Source: Streptomyces sp. GESEQ-4 (lineage in GTDB: Bacteria > Actinomycetota > Actinomycetes > Streptomycetales > Streptomycetaceae). From it: DNA of 64,000 nucleotides. This document shows positions 25,968-35,561 of this stretch, one piece after another (within the stretch, counting starts at the first letter, position 1; each line of letters opens with the position of its first letter). The translations under genes were made by a program, and so were the position numbers. The stretch is taken from the NCBI RefSeq assembly GCF_017948455.1, contig NZ_JAFFSU010000010.1, forward strand, positions 186,001-250,000, written 5' to 3'. The notes under the pieces were generated by a model that searched no databases, was not told the origin of the DNA, and worked only from the letters and a program-made list of their open reading frames with translations.

Positions 25968-26795
25968 TCATCTGCCCTGGAAGGAGGCCGCCGTCTGCCT
26001 GATCTGCGGGAGCAGGGCGCTGAGGGCGGCGCCGGGGCAGTTCGTCATGAAGCCGTCCTTGTGGCCCGCGAGGGCGGGGAGCTTGGCGGTCGTTCCGGCC
26101 GCGTACCGGCTGAGGCCGTTGCTGGAGACCAGGGGCACGTTCGCGCGCGGGTCGATTCCGGACAGGCCCAGCTTCCAGGCGGCGAGACGGGCGATCGCGT
26201 CGGTCATGGCCTGCGGCACGGGCACGCCCGCCGTGAAGGTGCCGAGGGCGGCGATGCCGGTGGTGCCGTGGTTGAAGCCCTGGGTGTGGGCCCCGGTGAC
26301 CGGGCGGTCGACGCCGCCCGCGCGGCCCTCGTAGATCGTGCCGCAGCGGTCGACGAGGAAGTTGTAGCCGATGTCGTCCCATCGACGGGAGCCGGTCTGC
26401 CCCGCGTACAGGTGGCGGATGATGCGGGGCGCGTCGGCGCAGGCGTAGCCGTTGGGCGAGTCGGTGTGGTGGACGAAGACGGCAACGACCTCGGGGTCGT
26501 AGCGCGGCGGCGGCTGGGTACGCCGCGCGCTGCCGTCCAGCCAGGCCGACCTCGGCACGATGTGCGGCTTCGCCGCGGAGTACGGCGTGGTGGCGGACCG
26601 GGCCGCGACCGGCCGTGCGGACGCGCCGCCGGTCCGCTCCACACCGCTCGCACACAGCGCCAGCGCGGCGACCGCGGCCAGCCCGGGCAGAGCGCCGAGC
26701 AGCACCCGGACGGCAGCCGGTATGGGGACGGCGATGTGCGGTGTGCGTACGGCACGGCGTCTTCGTGACCCTCGTGCCCTTCGGAAGACACGCAT
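25968..26795 (-). CDS. Exported N-acetylmuramoyl-L-alanine amidase (Amidase_2/PGRP type)
   Basis: 275 residues from the ATG at 26793-26795. An Arg-rich N-terminus followed by a hydrophobic segment (VLLGALPGLAAVAALALCAS) predicts export or anchoring. The amidase domain has the zinc ligands His in VFVHHTDS, His in GAHTQG or GHKDG, and Cys in TNCPG, plus DRCGTIYEGRAGG and HGTTGIAALG. It should cleave the bond between N-acetylmuramic acid and L-alanine. A longer reading frame extends upstream but lacks a plausible start. Confidence 0.9.
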   Translation of the reverse strand: MRVFRRARGSRRRRAVRTPHIAVPIPAAVRVLLGALPGLAAVAALALCASGVERTGGASARPVAARSATTPYSAAKPHIVPRSAWLDGSARRTQPPPRYDPEVVAVFVHHTDSPNGYACADAPRIIRHLYAGQTGSRRWDDIGYNFLVDRCGTIYEGRAGGVDRPVTGAHTQGFNHGTTGIAALGTFTAGVPVPQAMTDAIARLAAWKLGLSGIDPRANVPLVSSNGLSRYAAGTTAKLPALAGHKDGFMTNCPGAALSALLPQIRQTAASFQGR

Positions 26796-26924
26796 GACCT
26801 CACTGTCGGCCGGATCCGTTCCGCCCGCGATGTGTGCTGTGCCACCTGGTGGAACCAACGTCCGGGTCCGGGACGTTTTTGCGGGTACACGCACGCGTGG
26901 CTGGGGACCAAGGAGCCCTGGAGC

Positions 26925-27045
26925 GCCCCGAAGGGGCGCGGGGCTGTATCGATGTGCGGCTCCGCCGCGTGGGCGCGACAAGCCACGACGAACCCGCAGA
27001 CGACCGACGGCCAAACGCGGCCCAACCCGCGGAGCGCATGGCTGA
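26925..27045. repeat. Long variant of the intergenic repeat, copy 7
   Basis: Contains GCGCCCCGAAGGGGCGCGGG, a GCGGCTCCGCCGC stem and GCGCGACAAGCCACGA in order. The middle and right parts are closely similar to the copy inserted in the epimerase gene at 59165-59290. It lies in the 301-base gap between the amidase and protease genes, which otherwise shows nothing coding. Confidence 0.8.
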
Positions 27046-27096
27046 TCACTGGGCCTCTTCCTCGCGTATTAAGGGGTCCGAGAGAAAGGCGGCCTG

Positions 27097-28281
27097 GTGG
27101 ACCTGCTCGACATCCTGCTGTTGCTGCTGATCCTGGCCTACGCGGCGTCCGGCTACCGGCGCGGACTGGTGGCCGGCTGTGTCTCACTGGCCGGCTTCGT
27201 CGGCGGTGCGGTGATCGGCGTGTGGATCCTGCCGTGGATGGTGGACCTGGCGGAGCCGGGTACGACGACGGCGACGGTGACCGCCGTGCTCACGGTGCTG
27301 GTCCCCGCGGTGGTCGGCCATGAACTGGCGGGCCGACTCGCCCTGCGGCTGCGGCGGGAGCTGGACCAGGGGCCGCTGCGGGTGGCCGACGGAGTGGGCG
27401 GCGCCGTGGCGAACTCGGTGGCCGTGCTGATCGTGGCATGGGTGGCCGCGAGCGTCCTGGGCGCGTCCTCGTCCTCGCTGGTCACCACCGCGATCCGGGA
27501 CTCGCGGCTGCTCGGGGCGGTGCAGGACACCATGCCCGAGGCGACGCCCGGCTGGTTCTCCCGGGCCACGTCCGCGCTGACCGAGGCGGGCTTCCCGCAG
27601 GTCTTCAACCCGTTCGAGAGCGAGTCGACGGCCCAGGTCGCCGAGCCCTCCGGCGACAGCGTCACCGCCCGCGCCACCAACGCCGCCAAGCTCAGCACCG
27701 TGAAGGTCGAGGGCGTCGCCGGCACCCAGGGCCGCGAGGGCAGCGGCTTCGTCTACGCGGACGAGCATGTGATGACCAACGCGCACGTGGTGGCCGGCAT
27801 CGACGACCCGAGCGTCCGGGTCGGCGGGGTCGGGCGGTCGTACGAGTCACGCGTCGTGCTCTTCGATCCGGAGAAGGACGTGGCCGTGCTGTACGTGCCC
27901 GATCTGCGCGCCCCCGTCCTGCGGTTCGACGACGAGGCCGCGCGCGGCGACGCGGCGGTGGTCGCGGGCTACCCGGAGGGCGGCGACCTCAACCTCCAGG
28001 CGGCGACCGTCGCCAACCGGGTGCGGGCGACCGGCCAGAACATCTACAACAACGACACGGTCACCCGTGAGATCTACTCGGTCCGCTCGACGGTCCGCCC
28101 CGGCAACTCCGGCGGCCCGCTGCTGACCACCGACGGCCGGGTGTACGGCGTCGTCTTCGCCCGCTCCACCTCCGACGCGCAGACGGGCTACGTCCTCACC
28201 GCCGACGAGGTCGCGGAGGACGCCCGCCGCGCGGCGGACGCGACGGCAGCGGTGGACACGGGCGAGCTGGTCACGACGTAG
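27097..28281 (+). CDS. MarP-like membrane serine protease (CvpA domain + trypsin domain)
   Basis: 394 residues from GTG 27097 with AGAAAGG upstream. The first 165 residues are a CvpA-like membrane domain with four helices (LLLLLILAYAASGYRRGLVA at the start). A linker follows, then a chymotrypsin-fold protease: His in TNAHVVAG, Asp in PEKDVAVLYV, Ser in VRPGNSGGPLL. In Mycobacterium tuberculosis the equivalent MarP protects against acid by activating a cell-wall hydrolase. A divergently placed peptidoglycan amidase lies next door; a functional link is only inference. Confidence 0.92.
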   Translation: MDLLDILLLLLILAYAASGYRRGLVAGCVSLAGFVGGAVIGVWILPWMVDLAEPGTTTATVTAVLTVLVPAVVGHELAGRLALRLRRELDQGPLRVADGVGGAVANSVAVLIVAWVAASVLGASSSSLVTTAIRDSRLLGAVQDTMPEATPGWFSRATSALTEAGFPQVFNPFESESTAQVAEPSGDSVTARATNAAKLSTVKVEGVAGTQGREGSGFVYADEHVMTNAHVVAGIDDPSVRVGGVGRSYESRVVLFDPEKDVAVLYVPDLRAPVLRFDDEAARGDAAVVAGYPEGGDLNLQAATVANRVRATGQNIYNNDTVTREIYSVRSTVRPGNSGGPLLTTDGRVYGVVFARSTSDAQTGYVLTADEVAEDARRAADATAAVDTGELVTT

Positions 28282-28297
28282 GGAACCGAGGCAGCGG

Positions 28298-28789
28298 CTA
28301 TACGAGGCTGCGCCCCATGCACACATCGTCCACGTACTCGCCGGCCAGGAAGAACTCCTCCGGCAGTACGCCCTCCACCGCGAAGCCCTCCGACTCGTAG
28401 AGCTTGCGGGCCGCGGTGTTGTGGCCCAGGACGCGCAGGGTGATGCGGCGGGCCCCCTGCCGCCGTGCCTCGTCCTGCGCGGCCCGCAGCAGTGCCCGCG
28501 CGACTCCGGCGCCGCGCGCCTCCTCGGCGACCGCGAGACCCTGGATCTGGCGGACGTGGGAGTTGCACGCGAGCGGCGTCGGGAACCCCAGCCGGATGTA
28601 GCCGACGACAGCCCCGTCGAGCTCGGCGACGAGATGGTCGCGCGGCCCGAACCGGTCGTTGTAGAAGGGCTCGTACGGCGGCTGGGGGCGCGGCTGGACG
28701 GCGTGCAGCGTCGACCAGGTAACCCGGTCGAGGCGGCCGAGCGTCTCTTCGTCGTCGAGGGTCGCGTGGCGTATGTACGGGACAGGCAT
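28298..28789 (-). CDS. GNAT family N-acetyltransferase
   Basis: 163 residues from the ATG at 28787-28789 (MPVPYIRHATLDDEE). Acetyl-CoA-binding motif A reads VAEEARGAGVARALLRAA, followed by ITLRVLGHNTAARKLYESEG, the classic GNAT motif B. The substrate is unknown. It converges on the MarP-like gene (16 bases between stops) and diverges from the epimerase gene. Confidence 0.9.
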   Translation of the reverse strand: MPVPYIRHATLDDEETLGRLDRVTWSTLHAVQPRPQPPYEPFYNDRFGPRDHLVAELDGAVVGYIRLGFPTPLACNSHVRQIQGLAVAEEARGAGVARALLRAAQDEARRQGARRITLRVLGHNTAARKLYESEGFAVEGVLPEEFFLAGEYVDDVCMGRSLV

Positions 28790-28877
28790 GGCGGCCACCC
28801 TATGACGGCGCCCCGGTCCGGCTCCGCCCATGCCCCCGTCCGCGCTTTGTCGCATCCCTGCGGTCATGCTGGTCCCC

Positions 28878-29774
28878 ATGGAGCGTTCGCGAATCGCGGT
28901 GGCCGGTGCGTCCGGTCTGATCGGCAGTGCCCTGGTGCGGTCCCTGACCGCGGACGGACACGAGGTGGTACGCCTGGTGCGCCGCGCGCCCCGGGCGCGG
29001 GACGAGGTCTACTGGGACCCCGAGGCACGGCGGGTGGACGCGGCCGGGCTCGCCGGATGCGACGCCGTGGTCAACCTCGCGGGCGCCGGGGTCGGCAGCC
29101 GGCGCTGGACGGACGCGTACAAGACGAAGATCCGCCGCAGCCGCGTCCTGGGCACCTCGGCGCTGGCGGAGGCCATCGCCTCCTTGGACACCCCGCCGCG
29201 GGTCTTCGTCAACGGCAGCGCGCTCGGCTTCTACGGCGAGACGGGCGACCGCCCGGTCGACGAGAGCGCCCCGCACGGGGAGGGTTTCCTGCCCGAGCTG
29301 TGCGTGGAGTGGGAGGGCGCGACGGCCCCCGCGCAGCAGGCGGGCGTACGAACGGTGTTCCCGCGCACGGGACTTGTGGTGGCCCGCGAGGGCGGCGCCT
29401 GGGCCAGGCTGTTCCCGCTCTTCAAGGCCGGGCTCGGCGGGCGGATGGGCGACGGACGGCAGTACTGGTCGTTCGTCTCGCTGCACGACGAGGTGGCCGC
29501 GATCCGCCATCTCATCGACACCGACGGGCTGTCCGGGCCGTTCAACGTGACCGCCCCGGAGCCGCTGACGAACCGTGAGATCACCGCGGCGATGGGACGC
29601 GTGCTGCACCGGCCGACGCTGTTCACGGTGCCCGCGCCCGTGCTGCGGACCGTGCTCGGCGAGATGGCCGGGGATGTGCTGGGCAGCGCCCGGGTGCGGC
29701 CGACCCGGCTGCTGGAGTCGGGCTTCACCTTCGCCTTCCCGGACATCGAGGGAGCGATCCGGGCCGCACTGTGA
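28878..29774 (+). CDS. TIGR01777-type SDR epimerase
   Basis: 298 residues from ATG 28878 (ATG 28866 also in frame). N-terminal Rossmann motif VAGASGLIGSALVRSL and the YfcH/TIGR01777 features: SRRWTDAYKTKIRRSRV, NGSALGFYGETGD with the Tyr, WSFVSLHDEVAAIRHL, and the C-terminal DUF1731-like LLESGFTFAFPDIE. An NAD(P)-dependent sugar-nucleotide-type epimerase fold; the true substrate of this family is not established that I know. Confidence 0.92.
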   Translation: MERSRIAVAGASGLIGSALVRSLTADGHEVVRLVRRAPRARDEVYWDPEARRVDAAGLAGCDAVVNLAGAGVGSRRWTDAYKTKIRRSRVLGTSALAEAIASLDTPPRVFVNGSALGFYGETGDRPVDESAPHGEGFLPELCVEWEGATAPAQQAGVRTVFPRTGLVVAREGGAWARLFPLFKAGLGGRMGDGRQYWSFVSLHDEVAAIRHLIDTDGLSGPFNVTAPEPLTNREITAAMGRVLHRPTLFTVPAPVLRTVLGEMAGDVLGSARVRPTRLLESGFTFAFPDIEGAIRAAL

Positions 29775-29943
29775 GGCGTACGGCCCCTCGCTGCTCGTAT
29801 GCGACCGTCGTGCGACCGTGCCCGGTCGATGCGCGACTTCATTTGGCCGATCAGCGCCCTAACCTCGAGCCGAACTCGGGTATCCCCGGAGTCTGTTGGG
29901 GGCATGACGTCTCCACCGGCCGCGCAACCTCGAGGAGGGGCAC

Positions 29944-31377
29944 GTGCTTGAGCCCACGTACCAGGCGGACGTCGTCATCGTGGGGGCCGGGGTCGCCGGC
30001 CTCTCGGCGGCTCATCGGCTGACCAGCGCAGGAGTAACGACCGCGGTCCTGGAGGCCGCCCCTTACGTGGGCGGCCGGATGTCGACCGAGAAGGTCGACG
30101 GATTCCGGCTCGACCGCATCGGACAGCTGCTGACGATGCCCTCGATGGCATATCCGGAACTCGGCCTCACTCCAGGGCTCGACGCACTGGTCCTGCGCCC
30201 GTTCGCGCCGGGTGTCCTGGTGCACAGCGGCGGAGTGCGCCACCGCGCGGGCGCCCCGGCGAACGGAGGGGGCGCAAGGGGCGCACTCCACGCCGTGCGC
30301 GCCCTGGCGAGCGCCCCCCTGCCGAACTCCATGCGCACCTTGCCGACGTCCGCGCCCCTGGGCCGCGGCACACCGCCGGGCACCCCCCGGAACCGGCCGG
30401 CCACCCCGCGCCCCCGGACCGGCGCCCCCCTCGGCACCGCCGTCGACCAGGCCCGTCTCGCCGCCTCGCTCGCCCGGCTCGCGGGCACGCCCGTCGAACG
30501 CCTGCTGTCCCGCCCCGAGTTGCCGGCCGGTGAGGCCCTCGCCGCCCGCGGCCTCCCCGCGCGCACGATCGACGGCTTCCTGCGCCCGCTGCTCGCCGCC
30601 CTGCTGTGCGACCCGGAGCTGACCACGTCCAGCCGCTGCGCTGACCTCGCTCTGCGCGCCTTCGCCGGCGGACGGCTGTGCGTGCCGGAGGGCGGCGCCG
30701 AGATGCTGCCGGAGCTGCTGGCCCGGACGCTGCCGCCGGGCACCGTGCACACCGGCGTACGCGTCACTTCGGTCGCCACCACCTCGGTGACCACAGCCGA
30801 GCACGGCGAGTTCCCCTGCCGGGCCGTCCTGGTGGCCACCGACGCCCGCACCGCCGCCGACCTCCTGCCCGGCCTGCGCGTCCCCGGCTTCCACCCCGTC
30901 ACGGTCGTCCACCACACCACGGACGACCCACCGCAGACCGGCCCCGCCCTCCTCCTCGACGCCGACCGAGGCGGCCCGGTGGCTCACACTGCGGTAGTCA
31001 GCGAGATCGACCCCACCCGGGCCCCCGCAGACCGCGCCCTGATCTCCTCGACACTCCTCGGCACACCCCCACCGGACGCCGACACGGCCGTACGCACGCA
31101 CCTCTCCCGCCTCTACGGCACCCCCACCACCCGCTGGGAAACCCTCGCCGTCCACCACACAGCCGAGGCCGTCCCCACCATGACCCCACCCCACGACCTA
31201 CGCCGCCCCGTACGCCTCCTCGCAGGCCTCTACGTCTGCGGCGACCACCGAGACACCAGCACGGTCCAAGGCGCCCTGCACTCAGCCCACAGAGCATCAA
31301 AGGCAATCCTGACGGACTTGGGAGCAACGGGTTCATTGCACAGGGCGGACCCACACCCAACAACACAGGCCGCTTAA
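29944..31377 (+). CDS. FAD-dependent oxidoreductase (phytoene desaturase/protoporphyrinogen oxidase-like)
   Basis: 477 residues from GTG 29944 with a perfect AGGAGGGG site. The N-terminal dinucleotide-binding motif VVIVGAGVAGLSAAHRL and GGRMSTEKVDGFRLDR place it among flavin amine oxidase-fold desaturases. The C-terminus has the matching FAD motif (LYVCGDHRDTSTVQGALHSA). A Pro/Gly/Ala-rich stretch at about residues 100-165 is an insertion of low complexity. There are no carotenoid genes nearby, so the substrate is open. Codon use becomes less regular towards the 3' end. Confidence 0.85.
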   Translation: MLEPTYQADVVIVGAGVAGLSAAHRLTSAGVTTAVLEAAPYVGGRMSTEKVDGFRLDRIGQLLTMPSMAYPELGLTPGLDALVLRPFAPGVLVHSGGVRHRAGAPANGGGARGALHAVRALASAPLPNSMRTLPTSAPLGRGTPPGTPRNRPATPRPRTGAPLGTAVDQARLAASLARLAGTPVERLLSRPELPAGEALAARGLPARTIDGFLRPLLAALLCDPELTTSSRCADLALRAFAGGRLCVPEGGAEMLPELLARTLPPGTVHTGVRVTSVATTSVTTAEHGEFPCRAVLVATDARTAADLLPGLRVPGFHPVTVVHHTTDDPPQTGPALLLDADRGGPVAHTAVVSEIDPTRAPADRALISSTLLGTPPPDADTAVRTHLSRLYGTPTTRWETLAVHHTAEAVPTMTPPHDLRRPVRLLAGLYVCGDHRDTSTVQGALHSAHRASKAILTDLGATGSLHRADPHPTTQAA

Positions 31378-31384
31378 GACGCCG

Positions 31385-31425
31385 TAAGGGGCGCGGGGAA
31401 CTGCGCGATCAACCACAACGAACCC
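31385..31425. repeat. Streptomyces-type intergenic repeat, copy 8 (inverted)
   Basis: TAAGGGGCGCGGGGAACTGC then GCGATCAACCACAACGAACC, between the convergent oxidoreductase and regulator genes. The core matches the copy at 19004-19042 with a few changes. Confidence 0.8.
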
Positions 31426-31462
31426 GCACCAGGCACACAACAGCCGGAGCTACGGCGAATAG

Positions 31463-32899
31463 CTACCCGAACGCCGCGACCTTGTCGCGATACCCCCGCA
31501 CAGGCGCCGCATCCTTATACGGCTCCAACCGCCGCTCAAAGTCCCGCACATACTCCACCGCCCGCACCGACCGCATCTCCGCCGCCGCCCCCGCCGCCTC
31601 CGCCCCCAACGCGCACGCCTGATCAAGCTCCCCCAGCCCGAGCCGCGCAGACGCAAGCACCACCCGGCAGAACAACCGACTGCGCGCATACGACGGCGCC
31701 CGCAACTGCAACGACCGCTCCGCATGCTGAGCCGCCGCACGAAACTGCTGCAGATCCCGATGACAGTGCCCGAACTCATCCGCGAGCTGCGCCTCGTCGA
31801 AGAACCGCGCCCAGTGCGGCACTTCATCGCCGGGCCGAGCCGCCTCCAGCGCCCGCTCGGCCCGCACCAGCGAGGCCGTGCACGCCCGCACCTCGCCCAA
31901 CACCCCATGCCCACGCGCCTCGACCGCGTGCAGCAGCGCCTGCACGACGGGCGGCGCGGTCGTCCCGACCCCCTGCTGGGCCACCCGCGCCAGCTGTACG
32001 GCCTCCCGTCCGTGCCCGAGATACACGGCCTGCCGGCTCATGGTGATCAGCACGAACGAGCCGTACGCCCGGTCCGCCGCCGCCTGCGCCAGTCGCAGCG
32101 CCTGCACGAAGTACCGCTGGGCGAGCCCGTGCGCGGCGATGTCGTACGACGTCCAGCCCGCGAGCCGGGTCAGATCGGCGGCGGCCGCGAACAGGCGGCG
32201 GCCGGTCTGCTCGCCGTACGTGCCGCGCAGCATCGGCTCGCACTCGTGTTCCAGATAGCGCACGAGGGCCTGCCGGGCGTGGCCGCCGCCGTACATGTCG
32301 TCCAGGGTGCGGAACAGCTCGCCGACCGAGCGGAGGGCGGCGATGTCTCCGCCGGTGACCCGCTGGCCGGGGCCGCGGTCGGCCTGGCCGCGCTGGCGGG
32401 GCAGGACCGGGCGGCCCTGTGCGGGGACGCGGGCGGGTTGCTCGCCGCGGGCCACCTTGTCGTCGGCGCGGCCGATCAGCCAGTCCCGGCTGGGCACGAC
32501 GAGCCCGGCCGCGGTGAACGCGATCTTGCGCAGCTCGGCGTGGCTGCCGGAGTCCTTGCGCCACAGCCCGCTGACGATGTCGACGGCCTCCTCGGGGGTG
32601 CCGGCGAATTCCAGCCCGGCGTACACCGGCGCACAGGCGTCGAGGCCGAGATCCTGGGCGGTGAGCCGCCGCCCGAGCCGCCGGGTGAACACCTCGGCGA
32701 TGAGTGCGGGCGTCGTCCCCCGGGGCTGCTGGCCGCGCAGCCACCGGGTCACGGATGTCTTGTCGTATCTGAGGTCCAGCCCGTGTTCGAGTCCGAGCTG
32801 GTCCACTCGACGGGCGAGACCCGCGTTGGAGAACCCCGCTTCTGCGATGAGCGCGGCGAGCTGTCGGTTGGGAGTGCGCTGCGCGGGTCGTTCCGTCAT
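31463..32899 (-). CDS. NsdA-like transcriptional regulator with tetratricopeptide-type repeats
   Basis: 478 residues from the ATG at 32897-32899 (MTERPAQRTPNRQL). The first 80 residues hold a helix-turn-helix-like domain (LIAEAGFSNAGLARRVDQLG ... KTSVTRWLRGQ). The remainder is helical and Ala-rich, with repeated pairs such as LAQRYFVQALRLAQAA and AAQHAERSLQLRA that look like TPRs. This layout resembles Streptomyces NsdA-type regulators that influence antibiotic production; the assignment rests on layout, not on a search. It is divergent from lipB, with about 200 bases between the starts. Confidence 0.78.
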   Translation of the reverse strand: MTERPAQRTPNRQLAALIAEAGFSNAGLARRVDQLGLEHGLDLRYDKTSVTRWLRGQQPRGTTPALIAEVFTRRLGRRLTAQDLGLDACAPVYAGLEFAGTPEEAVDIVSGLWRKDSGSHAELRKIAFTAAGLVVPSRDWLIGRADDKVARGEQPARVPAQGRPVLPRQRGQADRGPGQRVTGGDIAALRSVGELFRTLDDMYGGGHARQALVRYLEHECEPMLRGTYGEQTGRRLFAAAADLTRLAGWTSYDIAAHGLAQRYFVQALRLAQAAADRAYGSFVLITMSRQAVYLGHGREAVQLARVAQQGVGTTAPPVVQALLHAVEARGHGVLGEVRACTASLVRAERALEAARPGDEVPHWARFFDEAQLADEFGHCHRDLQQFRAAAQHAERSLQLRAPSYARSRLFCRVVLASARLGLGELDQACALGAEAAGAAAEMRSVRAVEYVRDFERRLEPYKDAAPVRGYRDKVAAFG

Positions 32900-33104
32900 C
32901 TGCGGTACGGTCTCCTGCCTTTCGGGCCTGGCCTCTGTGAACGGCGCGAATGTAGCGGAGAGTAAGCAAGCAATCACATCCTTCTCCGGCTATTCATCCG
33001 ATCGTGTGAGGATTGCCCCCAGGACTGACGGGCATCGAGCGGACGTACAGTGGCGTGGGCGCGTTACGTGCCTGACACAGCCATCTTTGAGGGAGGCGCT
33101 TGCC

Positions 33105-33902
33105 GTGAGTGGGTTGCGGTTCGTCCGGATGGGATTCGGAGCGGAGGCCGTCGAGTACCAGGAGGCGTGGGACGAGCAGCGCCGGGTGCACGCCGCGCGC
33201 TTCGCGGACGAGGTCCCCGACACCGTGCTGCTCCTGGAGCACCCCGCGGTGTATACGGCGGGCCGCCGCACGGCCGACGACGAGCGCCCCCTCGACGGCA
33301 CCCCCGTCATCGACGTGGACCGCGGCGGCAAGATCACCTGGCACGGACCGGGCCAGCTGGTGGGCTACCCCATCCAGAAGCTCCCGCGTCCGGTGGACGT
33401 CGTGGCGCATGTACGACGCCTGGAAGAGGCCCTGATCCGCACCTGCGCGGAGTTCGGCCTGGAGACCAGCCGGGTCGAGGGCCGCAGCGGAGTGTGGGTC
33501 CTCGGCGACCCGGTCGAGCAGCGCCCCGCCCTCGGCGGACTGTCCCTGGACTTCGACCCCCGGCTGCACGACGAGGAGTTCGACCCTCGCCTCAACGGCC
33601 CCGAGTACGCCCCCTCCAACGCCGGCCAGCGCCGCGAGGACCGCAAGATCGCCGCGATCGGCATCCGTGTCGCCAAGGGCGTGACGATGCATGGCTTCGC
33701 CCTGAACGTGAACCCGGACAACAAGTGGTTCGACCGCATCATCCCGTGCGGCATCCGCGACGCGGGCGTGGCCTCGCTGGCGAGCGAACTCGGCCGGGAC
33801 GTGACGATCGACGAGGTGCTGCCGGTCGTAGAGCGGCACCTGCGGGATGTGCTGGAGAACGCGGAGTTGCGGCCGCGGCTGATCGAGCGGGCGTCCGCGT
33901 AG
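33105..33902 (+). CDS. lipB: Lipoyl(octanoyl) transferase
   Basis: 265 residues from GTG 33105 with GGGAGGCGC upstream; longer frames have no site. LipB motifs: GGKITWHGPGQLVGYPIQKL, the Lys in EDRKIAAIGIRVAKGVTMHG, and the catalytic Cys in IIPCGIRDAG. It moves octanoyl groups from acyl carrier protein to lipoyl-domain lysines. The C-terminal region has a short insertion (EEFDPRLNGPEYAPSNAG) usual in actinobacteria. lipA follows after 137 bases. Clients in this window are SucB and probably other E2 proteins. Confidence 0.95.
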   Translation: MSGLRFVRMGFGAEAVEYQEAWDEQRRVHAARFADEVPDTVLLLEHPAVYTAGRRTADDERPLDGTPVIDVDRGGKITWHGPGQLVGYPIQKLPRPVDVVAHVRRLEEALIRTCAEFGLETSRVEGRSGVWVLGDPVEQRPALGGLSLDFDPRLHDEEFDPRLNGPEYAPSNAGQRREDRKIAAIGIRVAKGVTMHGFALNVNPDNKWFDRIIPCGIRDAGVASLASELGRDVTIDEVLPVVERHLRDVLENAELRPRLIERASA

Positions 33903-34039
33903 CACCGTTCGGCCTACGCAGCCGGGCGGTGGGCGGCAGGAATGCACCAACGTTCCGCAAGGTTGGCCACTCCGGGGACCGAAAACGCACGGGCGTACGC
34001 TGGTGTACGCCGAAGAATCGAAGCTACAGGGAGCCAGTC

Positions 34040-35005
34040 GTGTCCGCAGTCGCACCCGACGGACGCAAGATGCTGCGCCTGGAGGTCCGGAACGCCCAGA
34101 CCCCCATCGAGCGCAAGCCCGAGTGGATCAAGACCCGGGCGAAAATGGGTCCCGAGTACACGAAGATGCAGAGCCTCGTGAAGAGCGAGGGCCTGCACAC
34201 GGTCTGCCAGGAAGCCGGCTGCCCCAACATCTACGAGTGCTGGGAGGACCGCGAGGCCACCTTCCTCATAGGCGGCGACCAGTGCACCCGGCGCTGCGAC
34301 TTCTGCCAGATCGACACCGGCAAGCCCGAGGCCCTCGACCGCGACGAGCCCCGCCGGGTCGGCGAGTCCGTGGTCACCATGGACCTCAACTACGCCACCA
34401 TCACCGGCGTCGCCCGCGACGACCTGGAGGACGGCGGCGCCTGGCTGTACGCCGAGACGGTCCGCCAGATCCACGAGCAGACGGCTTCCCGCGAGGACGG
34501 CCGCACCAAGGTCGAGCTGCTCGCCCCGGACTTCAACGCCGTACCGGAGCTGCTGGAGCAGGTCTTCGCCTCCCGCCCCGAGGTCTTCGCGCACAACGTC
34601 GAGACGGTCCCCCGGATCTTCAAGCGCATCCGCCCCGGCTTCCGCTACGAACGCTCGCTCGCGGTCATCACCGCCGCCCGCGACTACGGCCTGGTCACCA
34701 AGTCGAACCTCATCCTCGGCATGGGCGAGACCCGCGAGGAGGTCAGCGAGGCGCTGCGGCAGCTGCACGACGCCGGCTGCGAGCTGGTCACCATCACGCA
34801 GTACCTGCGGCCGAGCGTCCGGCACCACCCGGTGGAGCGCTGGGTCAAGCCGATGGAGTTCGTGGAGCTGAAGGACGAGGCCGAGCAGATCGGCTTCTCG
34901 GGCGTCATGTCCGGCCCGCTGGTCCGCTCTTCGTACCGCGCCGGGCGGCTGTACCAGATGGCCGTGGAGAAGCGTGGCGCGTACGTCGCGTCGCAGGCTG
35001 TCTGA
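34040..35005 (+). CDS. lipA: Lipoyl synthase (radical SAM)
   Basis: 321 residues from GTG 34040, with AGGGAG upstream. Both iron-sulfur clusters are visible: the auxiliary cluster cysteines in CQEAGCPNIYECW and the radical-SAM CxxxCxxC in CTRRCDFCQID, plus the C-terminal RSSYRAG serine motif. It inserts two sulfur atoms into octanoyl-lysine to give lipoyl-lysine. It forms a pair with lipB and is ended by a hairpin at 35021-35044. Confidence 0.97.
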   Translation: MSAVAPDGRKMLRLEVRNAQTPIERKPEWIKTRAKMGPEYTKMQSLVKSEGLHTVCQEAGCPNIYECWEDREATFLIGGDQCTRRCDFCQIDTGKPEALDRDEPRRVGESVVTMDLNYATITGVARDDLEDGGAWLYAETVRQIHEQTASREDGRTKVELLAPDFNAVPELLEQVFASRPEVFAHNVETVPRIFKRIRPGFRYERSLAVITAARDYGLVTKSNLILGMGETREEVSEALRQLHDAGCELVTITQYLRPSVRHHPVERWVKPMEFVELKDEAEQIGFSGVMSGPLVRSSYRAGRLYQMAVEKRGAYVASQAV

Positions 35006-35020
35006 CATCTCGTCACCTGC

Positions 35021-35044
35021 CTTGCCCCGCACGGCGTGGGCAAG
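35021..35044 (+). terminator. Hairpin after lipA
   Basis: Stem CTTGCCC / GGGCAAG around a ten-base GC-rich loop, 15 bases after the lipA stop. It lacks a T-run. It is likely the end of the lipBA transcript. Nothing coding is seen between here and 35277. Confidence 0.65.
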
Positions 35045-35277
35045 CGTGTGAATTCGCGCACAAGACACTACCCGCCGGTAATGCCGGAATCGACGCGGCT
35101 CTGAACGTCCTCGCAGATGGAGGCGTGCCTCAGGGCCGCGTCAGGGTTTTCGGCCCTCGCATCAAGGTTTCATTGGCGTTTGACCGGTCGGTCACGCCCT
35201 GGTAACACCATTCAGTGACGCTCGACTCACGCCACGTACACCCGCATCCGCTGCCATTCCGAGGGGGGACCTCCAAG

Positions 35278-35478
35278 ATGCAGGCCGCGCCCGTTCGCGC
35301 CACCGCCATCCCGTCCGTCACCGACGCACTCCGCGCCGTCGAGTCACTGCTGATGAGCAGCGGCCAGCGCACCGCCCGTCGTAACGCCTGGACCTCCGTC
35401 CTGGAGGACCGCCGCCGCGCCAAGGACCGGGTCGAGGCACAGCGCGTCCTGGAGCAGGCCCTCGCCGGACGCTCCTGA
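35278..35478 (+). CDS. Small conserved hypothetical protein (66 residues)
   Basis: Starts at ATG 35278 (MQAAPVRATAIPSVTDALRA) with GAGGGGGGAC upstream. Predicted as two or three helices with a basic second half (RTARRNAWTSVLEDRRRAKD). It has no membrane segment or known motif. A clear ribosome site and high third-position GC support a real gene. It resembles a small protein I recall in the same place, between lipA and the DUF4191 gene, in other Streptomyces. Confidence 0.75.
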   Translation: MQAAPVRATAIPSVTDALRAVESLLMSSGQRTARRNAWTSVLEDRRRAKDRVEAQRVLEQALAGRS

Positions 35479-35561
35479 CCCGGCACCCCTGAAGCTCCCC
35501 CTCCCCTTCGTTCCGGGCACTGCCGTCGTCCGCGCTCCCGGGGCCACGTAGACTTCGTGGC

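Noticed and set aside
30240..30435. Pro/Gly/Ala-rich stretch inside the FAD oxidoreductase as a possible inserted repeat
   Set aside because: It does not match the intergenic repeat cores seen elsewhere, and related proteins as I recall them have a variable low-complexity segment at this place. Treated as a normal variable region.
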